NCBI GenBank assembly: GCA_945878115.1
Contig: CAMDVD010000005.1
Coordinates: 1-64,000, forward strand
Source: Chitinophaga pinensis
GTDB taxonomy: Bacteria > Bacteroidota > Bacteroidia > Chitinophagales > Chitinophagaceae
Direction: 5' to 3'
DNA length: 64,000 bases
The notes under the pieces were generated by a model. That model saw only the letters and a list, made by a program, of their open reading frames with translations, made no database searches and was not told where the DNA came from. The stretch's first letter is position 1. Each line of letters opens with the position of its first letter. The translations under genes and the position numbers were made by a program. Of the stretch, positions 40,205 to 48,966 are shown in pieces.

Positions 40205-40927
40205 ATGTTGTATCCTTTTGTCAGTCTTGTCATTCCTTGTTATAATGAGGCCGAACGTGTTCCTTTATTATTCTCAGGCTTGCAAGAATTTAAACAAGCC
40301 TGGTTAGGGGAAATGGAAGTGATTTTAGTAGATGATGGAAGTACCGATGCAACAGCCAATGGTATACAAACACATCCTATTTTCATCGCTCTGCAAAGTG
40401 AACATAAAATACATTTGATTCAACAAAAAAATCAAGGAAAAGGTGCAGGATTAAAGGCAGGTGTACAATTAGCAAAGGGCGATTTTGTATTGACATTGGA
40501 TGCTGATATGGCAACGCGACCAATTGAATTGTTGAACTGGTTGCAATGGAAGGAGACATTTAGTATGCGAGAAATATTGATAGGTTCACGCGAATTGAAA
40601 ACTTCAGATGTGAAAGATTTAGACCATCGAAAATGGATTGGTAACGTTTTTAATTTAATCATTCAAAAGCTTACCCATTTGGCCATTCAAGATACACAAT
40701 GTGGATTTAAATTGTATCCCATGGCTATAGCAAAACCTCTTTTCGAAAATCTACAAACAACAGGATGGGCGCATGATGTAGAACTATTGGTAAAAGCAAA
40801 AAGAATGGGATGTCAAATTGTGGAAATGCCAATTACCTGGAAAGCAATACCAGGAAGTAAAATAAATATTTGGAAAGATAGTATTATCATGTTTTTTGAA
40901 GTGCTCAGAATATCCAGAATGAAATAA
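40205..40927 (+). CDS. glycosyltransferase family 2 (dolichyl-phosphate glucosyltransferase-like)
   Basis: 240 aa; SLVIPCYNEAERVPLL, VILVDDGSTDAT, LTLDADMATRP, DTQCGFKLY. Confidence 0.9.
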   Translation: MLYPFVSLVIPCYNEAERVPLLFSGLQEFKQAWLGEMEVILVDDGSTDATANGIQTHPIFIALQSEHKIHLIQQKNQGKGAGLKAGVQLAKGDFVLTLDADMATRPIELLNWLQWKETFSMREILIGSRELKTSDVKDLDHRKWIGNVFNLIIQKLTHLAIQDTQCGFKLYPMAIAKPLFENLQTTGWAHDVELLVKAKRMGCQIVEMPITWKAIPGSKINIWKDSIIMFFEVLRISRMK

Positions 40928-40943
40928 TATTTGCTTCTCCAGT

Positions 40944-42173
40944 TTGTTCATCTTACTTTTATCTCAAACCAATTCGAATACTTTGATAGAAAAAAAAATA
41001 CAATCCGAAAATGAAGTCCGTGCGATATTAGCTGGATGGTTACCACAAGGCAAAACAGAAGCCCATATAACAGAGTACTTAGATGAACTTTCCTTTCTGG
41101 CAGAAACAGCTGGAGCAATAGAAGTCAAGCGATTTTATCAAAAGCTGGACCATCCTGATAGTAGAACTTTCTTAGGTAAAGGAAAATTAGAAGAGATTAG
41201 AAAATATATCAGTAGTAACGCCATCGATTTAGTTATTTTTGATGATGAATTATCGGGCTCACAATTGCTCAATATCGAAGATGTATTGAAATGTAAAATC
41301 ATAGATCGAAGCGATTTGATTTTAGATATTTTTGCTTCAAGAGCCAAGACAGCGCAGGCTAAGGTGCAAGTTGAATTGGCACAATACCAATATATTTTAC
41401 CTCGTTTGAAAGGGATGTGGAAACATCTGGAAAGACAAGGTGGAGGTATTGGATCAAGAGGTCCAGGTGAAACGGAAATTGAAACAGATAGACGTATCGT
41501 TAAGGATAAAATTTCTTTATTGAGAAAGCGACTTCTAGAGATTGATAAACAATCGCAAACCCAACGGAAAGAACGTGGCGAATTTATTCGTGTTTCCCTA
41601 GTTGGTTATACGAATGTTGGCAAATCGACACTCATGCAAATCATTAGTAAATCTGAAGCATTTGCGGAAAATAAACTCTTCGCAACAGTAGATACAACAA
41701 CCAGAAAAGTAGTATTTGAGCGTACGCCATTTCTATTGAGTGATACAGTAGGCTTCATTCGTAAGTTGCCGCATCATTTGGTGGAGAGTTTCAAAAGTAC
41801 ATTAGACGAAGTACGTGAAGCGGATATCTTATTACATGTTGTTGATATATCGCATCCGCAATATGAAGACCAAATCGCTGTGGTGAAAAATACTTTACAT
41901 GAATTAAAGGCAGATGATAAGCCAACTTTATTGGTATTTAATAAAATGGATTTATACGAAAAAAATACGTTTGATGAATGGTTGGATGATGAAGTAAAAC
42001 AAGATTTGATGGGCCAATTGAAAAAACATTGGAACAATGAAACCCAACATAATACAGTATTTGTATCCGCAACAGAAAAACAAAACATAGAAGGATTACG
42101 CACATCAATACTGGATAAAGTGCGTGAAATGTATGGCATACGCTATCCATATAAAACTAGTTTTTATGAATAA
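40944..42173 (+). CDS. hflX: GTPase HflX (start uncertain, TTG codons only)
   Basis: 409 aa; GKGKLEEI, GRPGETEIETDRR-like GPGETEIETDRRIV, VSLVGYTNVGKSTLM, FLLSDTVGFIRKLPHHLVESFKSTLDE. Confidence 0.93.
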   Translation: MFILLLSQTNSNTLIEKKIQSENEVRAILAGWLPQGKTEAHITEYLDELSFLAETAGAIEVKRFYQKLDHPDSRTFLGKGKLEEIRKYISSNAIDLVIFDDELSGSQLLNIEDVLKCKIIDRSDLILDIFASRAKTAQAKVQVELAQYQYILPRLKGMWKHLERQGGGIGSRGPGETEIETDRRIVKDKISLLRKRLLEIDKQSQTQRKERGEFIRVSLVGYTNVGKSTLMQIISKSEAFAENKLFATVDTTTRKVVFERTPFLLSDTVGFIRKLPHHLVESFKSTLDEVREADILLHVVDISHPQYEDQIAVVKNTLHELKADDKPTLLVFNKMDLYEKNTFDEWLDDEVKQDLMGQLKKHWNNETQHNTVFVSATEKQNIEGLRTSILDKVREMYGIRYPYKTSFYE

Positions 42174-42262
42174 TCCACTAACAATTTTAGAGAAGTAATT
42201 ATTTTTTAGAAAAATAGTTGGTAGATTTCATTTTTTGGCTATTTTTGCGCTCCAATTGACAC

Positions 42263-42336
42263 TCTTCCTTAGCTCAGTTGGTTAGAGCATCTGACTGTTA
42301 ATCAGAGGGTCTCTGGTTCAAGTCCAGAAGGGAGAG
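42263..42336 (+). tRNA. tRNA-Asn(GTT)
   Basis: Cloverleaf: acceptor TCTTCCT/AGGGAGA, D-stem GCTC/GAGC, anticodon arm TCTGACTGTTAATCAGA, T-arm TCTGGTTCAAGTCCAGA; CCA not encoded. Confidence 0.95.
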
Positions 42337-42337
42337 C
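42290..42337 (+). repeat. att site (left), 3' part of tRNA-Asn
   Basis: 48-bp perfect direct repeat with 48454-48501. Confidence 0.93.
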
Positions 42338-42342
42338 AGACT

Positions 42343-42379
42343 AGCAAAGGGTTTCAAGCAATTGAGACCCTTTTTTTTA
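42343..42379 (+). terminator. terminator downstream of tRNA-Asn supplied by the element
   Basis: AAAGGGTTTCAA-gca-ATTGAGACCCTTTTTTTT. Confidence 0.7.
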
Positions 42380-42524
42380 TTCCATTTGCATAAAATTTGC
42401 ATAAAAAGTAGGTGTATTTTATTCGTAGTAATCATTTGAGAAGTATCCTTTTCCAACTATGAAATAGTTTACCTAATATGATATTTCTTAAAATAATTTT
42501 ATATCTTACTTCAAAATTTAAACT

Positions 42525-43034
42525 ATGAAACAATTATTAATGTTTATTCTTGTGGCTATTCCATTTTTTTGCAACTGTCAAAATTTAAAAGCACTTGACA
42601 CGAAGAACGGGTTTAGAGATATGCAATTTGGAGATAGTGACAGTAAGTTTAACGATTTAGTTGTTGATGCATACTCTTCTGACAGCTTAAGTATATTTTG
42701 TCGAAGAACAGGTGACAAACTAACAATTGGGGCATCGGAAGTATCCATTATTTATGTGTTTTACAAAAGCCAACTTAAAAATGTGGTAATTAAAACAAAG
42801 GGGTTGAAAAACAGCAGAGCTTTGTTAGATGCGCTCCAAGAAATGTATGGTAAAGGTCGACAACCCAATGAATATATTGAAGAATATTATTGGTGGGGTA
42901 AAAAAGTTACACTTGATTATGATGAAAACTCTATTTCAGGTGATGCAAAAGTCTTTATTACATCTAAAGAAATTAGCGGAAAACAAGATTTAGACAGTAA
43001 AGAAAAAGCGAAAGAAGCCAAGAATGATTTTTGA
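42525..43034 (+). CDS. secreted hypothetical protein (element cargo)
   Basis: 169 aa; signal peptide MKQLLMFILVAIPFFCNC; only plus-strand ORF in the element. Confidence 0.65.
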   Translation: MKQLLMFILVAIPFFCNCQNLKALDTKNGFRDMQFGDSDSKFNDLVVDAYSSDSLSIFCRRTGDKLTIGASEVSIIYVFYKSQLKNVVIKTKGLKNSRALLDALQEMYGKGRQPNEYIEEYYWWGKKVTLDYDENSISGDAKVFITSKEISGKQDLDSKEKAKEAKNDF

Positions 43035-43055
43035 TTATTTTAGGCTTCAAATTGT

Positions 43056-43718
43056 TTAATTAACTCGCTTTTTTTTAATCGTTGGGGTTGAAATTAGTCG
43101 TTCAATTTTTTGCAAGGTGGCAATAGGCAAACTTTGAATTTCATCAGGTGTAATTTTCATGTTGTTTATCTGTATGTAATTGTTTTGCTCAAATGCTAGG
43201 GGTTTTGGGCTTGCTTGGTCCTTGAAATACTCTAAATACACTTTACAGGCTTTAATGTCTCCTTGAATGCCTAAATTATACACAGTAGTCAACATTAGAT
43301 GGACCATGAATTTGTATTTTTCAGTTTCATGTTTATGCAAATCATGTTCTTTAAATTCTCTTAGATGCTTGTAAATGGTTTCTTCGCTTAGTCCGCTATC
43401 TTCAGAAATTTCTGTTGTTGTTGGCATCCTATTAGATTTTTGCATTAATTTACTCATGGATGCAATTACTTTCAAATGATTATTTTGCCATGTATGATTT
43501 CGCATTTGAATGTAAAAATCGTTGTCCTTTGGAATATTCATACTGTCTAAATATTCAAAAAATACTTTTATGGATTCGTCAATGTTGTATTGATTTTTAT
43601 TGGAATACGCTTCACTTATTGCATCATAAAGTTCCTTAATCCTATTGTTGATTTCCTCAACTTTTTTCAAGTTTTTGGGGTTTAATGTCTTTATTAAATT
43701 CCGTTGTGAAATTACCAT
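43056..43718 (-). CDS. HTH protein, possibly terminase-small-subunit-like
   Basis: 220 aa; TTTEISEDSGLSEETIYKHLREF HTH; C-term GDIKACKVYLEYF...NNYIQINNMKITPDEIQSLPIATLQKIERLI. Confidence 0.5.
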   Translation of the reverse strand: MVISQRNLIKTLNPKNLKKVEEINNRIKELYDAISEAYSNKNQYNIDESIKVFFEYLDSMNIPKDNDFYIQMRNHTWQNNHLKVIASMSKLMQKSNRMPTTTEISEDSGLSEETIYKHLREFKEHDLHKHETEKYKFMVHLMLTTVYNLGIQGDIKACKVYLEYFKDQASPKPLAFEQNNYIQINNMKITPDEIQSLPIATLQKIERLISTPTIKKKRVN

Positions 43719-43729
43719 TGTTATTTATT

Positions 43730-44152
43730 TTAATTATTGAAATTGATATTATACCAAATTATAAATTCATCAAATGAAGTTGCTATAAAATAATAACCAC
43801 CTGCTTTTATTATTTGTTGTTGATATTTTTTTTGTTCTTCGCTTTGGCGGTCCTTACCAATTTTGATTTCTATTTTTACACTTTTGCCTTGGATGGTTGC
43901 GCTTACATCAGCTGTACCCTTTTGCATACTGCTTTTGATATACCTGCCATTTACCCAGCGTGAAATATTATTGATTCGTTCGGCATGATGGTTTTTAAAT
44001 TTTAAAAAGTCAATAATACATTTGGTTAAACCGTTTGCCTTCATGTCTGAATGTGTATATTTTGGAATACTAATTATAGGAAATGAAGGATATTTTTCAT
44101 GTGTATACGCTTCGTGCAAACTGTTCATTAATTTTCTATTTTCTCTATGCAT
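43730..44152 (-). CDS. VRR-NUC-like nuclease
   Basis: 140 aa; YIKSSMQKGTADVSATIQGKSVKIEIKIGKDRQSEEQKKYQQQIIKAGGYYFIATSFDEF. Confidence 0.7.
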   Translation of the reverse strand: MHRENRKLMNSLHEAYTHEKYPSFPIISIPKYTHSDMKANGLTKCIIDFLKFKNHHAERINNISRWVNGRYIKSSMQKGTADVSATIQGKSVKIEIKIGKDRQSEEQKKYQQQIIKAGGYYFIATSFDEFIIWYNINFNN

Positions 44153-44321
44153 TTTTTTTTAATTGAATTGATTATGTTGATGAAAATATTTTTTCGCTTT
44201 CTATATCATCTTTTTTAAATTTCTTTTTTAAGTATCTTGTTTAATACCTTATTACAGTATCTTATTTAAGGTGCTGTTATCTTGCTGTTGTGGATGCGGT
44301 TATGTTATAAGCAGGTTGTTG

Positions 44322-45029
44322 TTAAGTTGCTGTGGTTGGTGCTGTTAAATTCAAATCATTTTTTGCCTTTATTAATGCATCCCTTTTAAGATTTTTTAGC
44401 TTATTATTCTTAGTGCTTTTTTTGCCATTTAAACAAACTTTTGCAAGTACTTCGTGTGATACTGTAAAAGATAAATAGAACCCTCTACAATGGTCTGCAA
44501 ATAGCTTTAAACCCCAATTCATTTGCAATTCTAATAGGACCTTGTCGATATGATATCGTTGCAAGTATTTATTTTGAATAGGGTTTAAAAAACCAGGCAC
44601 TTCCTTTATTGTACTATAGCCAAACATACGCGCATGAATAAATGCTTTGTTTGTCTTGCAATAGGGCTTTGTTCCTAATATTGAGCGGACCGCGCAAAAG
44701 GTGCAAAAGGTGGCAATTTGAAATTCATCTTTTGAATTCTTGTAATAATCAAAAATAATGTCCTTATGTATTCCAGTAGTTGGCGTATTCGATGAAATAC
44801 TATTTGCGATCAGCTTGAAATTCTCAATACTTTTCCTTGCATTTCCTAATGTTATGCCTATTTTCTCGAAGGCTACATAATTTAATATTTCAGTATTGAT
44901 TTGGCTGTGTTCCCTTTGCGCCCTTCGATAAATTGAATAATCAAAAATATTATTCATACAATCTTTATGGTCTATGAATGCGTTTTTAATCAAAGCAATT
45001 GGAAAGTTTAAATACTTTTCTTTATCCAT
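44322..45029 (-). CDS. hypothetical protein of integrative element
   Basis: 235-aa ORF; overlaps the next gene by 8 nt. Confidence 0.55.
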   Translation of the reverse strand: MDKEKYLNFPIALIKNAFIDHKDCMNNIFDYSIYRRAQREHSQINTEILNYVAFEKIGITLGNARKSIENFKLIANSISSNTPTTGIHKDIIFDYYKNSKDEFQIATFCTFCAVRSILGTKPYCKTNKAFIHARMFGYSTIKEVPGFLNPIQNKYLQRYHIDKVLLELQMNWGLKLFADHCRGFYLSFTVSHEVLAKVCLNGKKSTKNNKLKNLKRDALIKAKNDLNLTAPTTAT

Positions 45030-45336
45030 TTGCGAACAATTCTAATTGGTTATTTTTTGTTGCAAATTGTTCATTGGTTGTGTAGATATTAGCAATGTGT
45101 TTAGTAATACTGCAATACTTTTTACCGACTATGAATAATTTATTGCTCTGTCTCAACATTCTACAATACCAACAAATATTTTCTCTCATTATTCCTGTTG
45201 CATTGTCGCATTCCTTCATAGTTTTAGGACCTTCATAAAGTGATTGAAATACTTTTTGTAATTGGTCCAAATGTTGATTACTTTCGCCTTGATTTTCATT
45301 GGGGGTGTGAATGTTACTACGCATTTGTACCTCCAA
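45022..45336 (-). CDS. winged-helix-like phage/element protein
   Basis: 104 aa; GPKTMKECDNATGIMRENICWYCRMLRQSNKLFIVGKKYCSITKHIANIYTTN. Confidence 0.55.
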   Translation of the reverse strand: MEVQMRSNIHTPNENQGESNQHLDQLQKVFQSLYEGPKTMKECDNATGIMRENICWYCRMLRQSNKLFIVGKKYCSITKHIANIYTTNEQFATKNNQLELFANG

Positions 45337-45676
45337 TTTTCTTTTTAGAAACTAGAAAGCTGTCAGCTGTTGAAGTTGTTTCTTCTTGTAGTTCCGCTTT
45401 GGTTTTGCGCCTGTGGCTTTGTAGCCAAATGTCAATTTCATCTTTACTAAAGATTAATTTTTTGCCCTGCTTCATGTTGGGAATTTTCCCAGTATGAACG
45501 AGAGAGTAAATAGTAGCCTTCACTGGATGGTGTGGCAGGTATTCGCAAAGTTGGTTAATGTCTAACCATTCATTTGCTTTGACTTGTTTTGAGTTATTCA
45601 AAACAAATTCTTTAATCAATCGCACATCTTCTTTGAGTGCGCTAAGTGCCTCTGGCATTTCATTAAATGTAATCAT
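45317..45676 (-). CDS. helix-turn-helix (excisionase/AlpA-like) DNA-binding protein
   Basis: 119 aa; WLDINQLCEYLPHHPVKATIYSLVHTGKIPNMKQGKKLIFSKDEIDIWL. Confidence 0.85.
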   Translation of the reverse strand: MITFNEMPEALSALKEDVRLIKEFVLNNSKQVKANEWLDINQLCEYLPHHPVKATIYSLVHTGKIPNMKQGKKLIFSKDEIDIWLQSHRRKTKAELQEETTSTADSFLVSKKKIGGTNA

Positions 45677-45767
45677 TACTATAATTTTTTGTAATGTTAC
45701 AAGTATGATTATAGGCTAGAATGATATTCCTATTTTTCCTCCAATTCTACACGAAATCTACTCTTTT

Positions 45768-46982
45768 CTACTTGTTATTTTTATTTTTTCTTTGTTTTTT
45801 AAATTCTGCTTTTCGCCAATTCTTGCATACATATTCAGCACTTGTAAACCCTTCAAAATAATCACTTAATAACGATGCGTATTCTTTTGCACTTCCTCTT
45901 ATAGAACCGCTTTCTACATAGAACATTGCAAATACAAGCATTATTTCTTCCTTCTGAATATCATTGAAATTATATTTTACCGTTGGAGGCTTCATGCGTT
46001 GAAATGCAGAGTATAGGAATTTTTCTATAATATTTTTGTTGGCATATCTTTTAAGACCATTCATAAAATGTTCTTTAACTTCATTGGGTTCCCTACGATT
46101 AAAAATGTTCTCCGTTAATGGAATATTTGGAGAATCCATAATTGCGTTATCCGCATTTTCAACTTTAAAAGCAAATAGCTTTAACTTTTCAGCATTATAA
46201 TTTGTTTCAATTCTTTCATAAAATTCGTTAATAGTTTCATAGTAGTATGATTTCTCAAAGTATAAGTTGCTTTGCCTTAAAGTTGAACGATAAGTTACCA
46301 TGATATTGCGAAATAAGTTTAGCATTCCTAAGCAATCCTCAAGATTTTTGTTTGCAATTAGAAATTCAAAAAAACGTTCAAAATCAGTTAGCATCTTTTC
46401 TATGTTATATCTTGCTATTTTGATTTCGATTATAAGATTTACATTTCTTTTTAAATGTTCTGTATCTATAAGGAAATTGTTATTTGTTATTGTGACAAAC
46501 ACATCAATAAGTAATGAATACCAGTCCGTTTTGTATTTTTCCTCAAAGTATTTAAACCTTTCGCGAATATATTCCTTCATGGAATTATTAATAGAGTCCT
46601 TTTTAAGTTCAGTGTAACCACTTCCTTTTGAACGCCATGTATTAAAAAATTCATCTTTTGGCAATTCTGTAATTTCTCTAAAATGGTATAAAAAAACTAA
46701 CCATTGTTCAAGTAGTAATATTTTAAATTCCAAATCCTTTGGTGTTCCAAAATCATCAGGTAATGAAATTGCTGTATCATAAAAATCATCTATAGCTTTT
46801 TCTAAACTTACAATAAATTTTTTGCTTTTCTTAATATGCCACTCAGTGAAATTAAAATCATTTATAGTGGGAAATTCAGATTTAAACTCCCCATACTTTG
46901 AGTTAAAAAAAACGTCAAATTCTTTGCTAGTTGTAGGTATAAAATACTCATTGACTTGCTTAAGTATATTTTTCATTTTCAC
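45768..46982 (-). CDS. hypothetical protein abutting the integrase
   Basis: 404-aa ORF, GTG/ATG start directly after integrase stop. Confidence 0.6.
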   Translation of the reverse strand: MKMKNILKQVNEYFIPTTSKEFDVFFNSKYGEFKSEFPTINDFNFTEWHIKKSKKFIVSLEKAIDDFYDTAISLPDDFGTPKDLEFKILLLEQWLVFLYHFREITELPKDEFFNTWRSKGSGYTELKKDSINNSMKEYIRERFKYFEEKYKTDWYSLLIDVFVTITNNNFLIDTEHLKRNVNLIIEIKIARYNIEKMLTDFERFFEFLIANKNLEDCLGMLNLFRNIMVTYRSTLRQSNLYFEKSYYYETINEFYERIETNYNAEKLKLFAFKVENADNAIMDSPNIPLTENIFNRREPNEVKEHFMNGLKRYANKNIIEKFLYSAFQRMKPPTVKYNFNDIQKEEIMLVFAMFYVESGSIRGSAKEYASLLSDYFEGFTSAEYVCKNWRKAEFKKQRKNKNNK

Positions 46983-48287
46983 TTATTGTTGTGTAAAGTT
47001 CATCATACTTTTTGAAATTTCCTTTTTCATAGCATCTGGGAAACCACTAAAATAATTATCTGTTGTTGATAGGCTAGAATGTCCTAATGCTTTACTTACA
47101 AATACCATGCTTGCGCCATGGTCTGTTATTGCATTGGTGGCAAAGGAATGACGGGCGTAATACGTGCCAATATTGCCAGTAATGCCAACACTGTTAGCCA
47201 ATGCCTTTAAATGTTGGTTTATGAAACGCACAAAATTATGTTTCGCCCTAAAATTTTGGTCGGGGGTGTTGTCATCATTCAACACATCAAAAATTAATTG
47301 CTTTGGACTTTTATTTTTATTGCCATATTTCTCAATAATACTTTGTACGTATTCGCTTATAAACACTTCAATTTGCCTTGGTTTGTTTTTGGCTGTATTC
47401 TTAGTCTTCTCACGAATAAAATAGAAATATTCGCCCTTAATATCCCTATAACGAAGGTTTACAATGTCAGCAACATTCATGCCATTACAATTGTAACTCA
47501 TAAAGAAAAAATCTTTCGCTTTTTGCTGTTCGGGGTTGCTAGGGGTGGCAAAAAATAATGTATTCAATTCTTCTTTGGTAAGTGCTTTTTTAGTATTGCT
47601 TCCATTAGGTATAAAATATTTGTTTTTATCCTTGCTATTTTGTGAGAAGGGATAGTTAGAAATGTCGATAATTCCGTTTGTAATCGCATAATTAAACATT
47701 ACGCGCATCGCGCGCAAATAAATGCCTATAGTTGTTTTGCTTATGTCGCTATCAAGTAAATACTTTTCAAATTGCTTTAAATATTTAGGTGTGACAGCTG
47801 TAATTGTAAGTTCATTTTTGCCTACATATTCAGCCAATTTCTTTTTGCTACAATTATAACTGCTTGCAGTTCCCAGACGTCCTTCGCTTATTAAATCATT
47901 TATAGCAGTATCATAAATATTAAAAATATTGGTCTCAATGGTATCTGCTTTACGTTGGTAAAATTTCTTTTCAAACTCTTCAAATGAAAAAGGCTTGATT
48001 TTTTCGGCTACACTCTTCGCCCTATTCAAATATTCCTTGATTAGGTTTCTATCTGGGTCGTCTTTCTTTCGTGGTTTCTTGCTTTCCCAAATACTTGTAA
48101 ATTCTTCTTTAGTGTAATCTATGGCTTCGATTGTTTCAGTTTCTTTACTAAGTTTTCCAATTGAGTAGTATTTATTCCTTTGAAGGACCTTGCTATACAC
48201 TTGAATTTTTACTGGGTATTTCCCACTTATTTTTTCACGTCTAAAATCTAGGACCACACTTGCTAGGATTTCAATTTTTTCAGCCAT
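46983..48287 (-). CDS. site-specific tyrosine recombinase/integrase (Bacteroidota element type)
   Basis: 434 aa; FFFMSYNCNGMNVADIVNLRYRDI, YYARHSFATNAITDHGASMVFVSKALGHSSLSTTDNYFSGFPD. Confidence 0.95.
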   Translation of the reverse strand: MAEKIEILASVVLDFRREKISGKYPVKIQVYSKVLQRNKYYSIGKLSKETETIEAIDYTKEEFTSIWESKKPRKKDDPDRNLIKEYLNRAKSVAEKIKPFSFEEFEKKFYQRKADTIETNIFNIYDTAINDLISEGRLGTASSYNCSKKKLAEYVGKNELTITAVTPKYLKQFEKYLLDSDISKTTIGIYLRAMRVMFNYAITNGIIDISNYPFSQNSKDKNKYFIPNGSNTKKALTKEELNTLFFATPSNPEQQKAKDFFFMSYNCNGMNVADIVNLRYRDIKGEYFYFIREKTKNTAKNKPRQIEVFISEYVQSIIEKYGNKNKSPKQLIFDVLNDDNTPDQNFRAKHNFVRFINQHLKALANSVGITGNIGTYYARHSFATNAITDHGASMVFVSKALGHSSLSTTDNYFSGFPDAMKKEISKSMMNFTQQ

Positions 48288-48453
48288 TACTTTTACATTT
48301 TATGCAAATCTAATCATTTGCATAAAATTTGCATAATAATATTGCTTATTGTTACAAAAAATACAAATAATATGAATGTAGTAAAATCAATGCTTATAGC
48401 TATATTTGCTAATCATAACAAAGAAAAGAGGCAATGTTAATATAGCTTTATTT

Positions 48454-48501
48454 CTGACTGTTAATCAGAGGGTCTCTGGTTCAAGTCCAGAAGGGAGAGC
48501 C
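48454..48501 (+). repeat. att site (right), displaced tRNA-Asn 3' fragment
   Basis: TCTGACTGTTAATCAGAGGGTCTCTGGTTCAAGTCCAGAAGGGAGAGC, identical to 42290-42337; no 5' half of tRNA. Confidence 0.95.
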
Positions 48502-48507
48502 AGAATG

Positions 48508-48542
48508 GGAAGGAGGTCAAATTTGACCTCCTTTTCTTTTTT
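48508..48542 (+). terminator. displaced original tRNA-Asn terminator
   Basis: GGAAGGAGGTCAAATTTGACCTCCTTTTCTTTTTT, perfect AAGGAGGTCAAATTTGACCTCCTT palindrome. Confidence 0.7.
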
Positions 48543-48605
48543 AGAACCTTGAAGAACCATGCTAATATTGAGTAAAACTCCAATTGGTTTAGTTAAAACA
48601 GGGGG

Positions 48606-48907
48606 TTGCTGCTTCTCCTTCTTTACAATGTAGTAATTTTAGACGAAAATGGAAAACAAACTCCAAATACAGGACTTCTAATAAACTTACTTTCAAGTTT
48701 AAGTGAATTCTCTTACCATCAAAACCGAGAAAAGATTTTAAATGGTACTGACTTAGCCAAGAAACAAGGGAAATATTCAGGAAGACACTCAAATTCAACT
48801 GAAACACACGAAAAGTATTTGGCAAAAACAAAAAAAAATGATTGAGATGATTAGACAAGGAAATAGTGTTAGAAGTTTTCTAATTGGTGTAATGTCAAAT
48901 TTTTAAT
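48606..48907 (+). pseudogene. serine recombinase (resolvase/invertase) remnant, frameshifted
   Basis: SLSEFSYHQNREKILNGTDLAKKQGKYSGRHSNSTETHEKYLAKTKK then, in another frame, MIEMIRQGNSVRSFLIGV; shift at an A-homopolymer near 48832. Confidence 0.65.
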
Positions 48908-48966
48908 AATAAACCTAAATTCGGGTTCTAAGACTTTAGTAAATAAGTGTCAATTTTTGTATTGAA

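Larger units (their letters stand above)
42290..48501. mobile_element. compact integrative element (about 6.16 kb) in tRNA-Asn
   Basis: 48-bp att repeats at both ends, tyrosine integrase next to the right end, seven minus-strand ORFs. Confidence 0.93.

Noticed and set aside
48454-48501. Second tRNA-Asn gene
   Set aside because: Only the anticodon arm to 3' end is present; no D-arm or 5' acceptor, so it is an att duplication.
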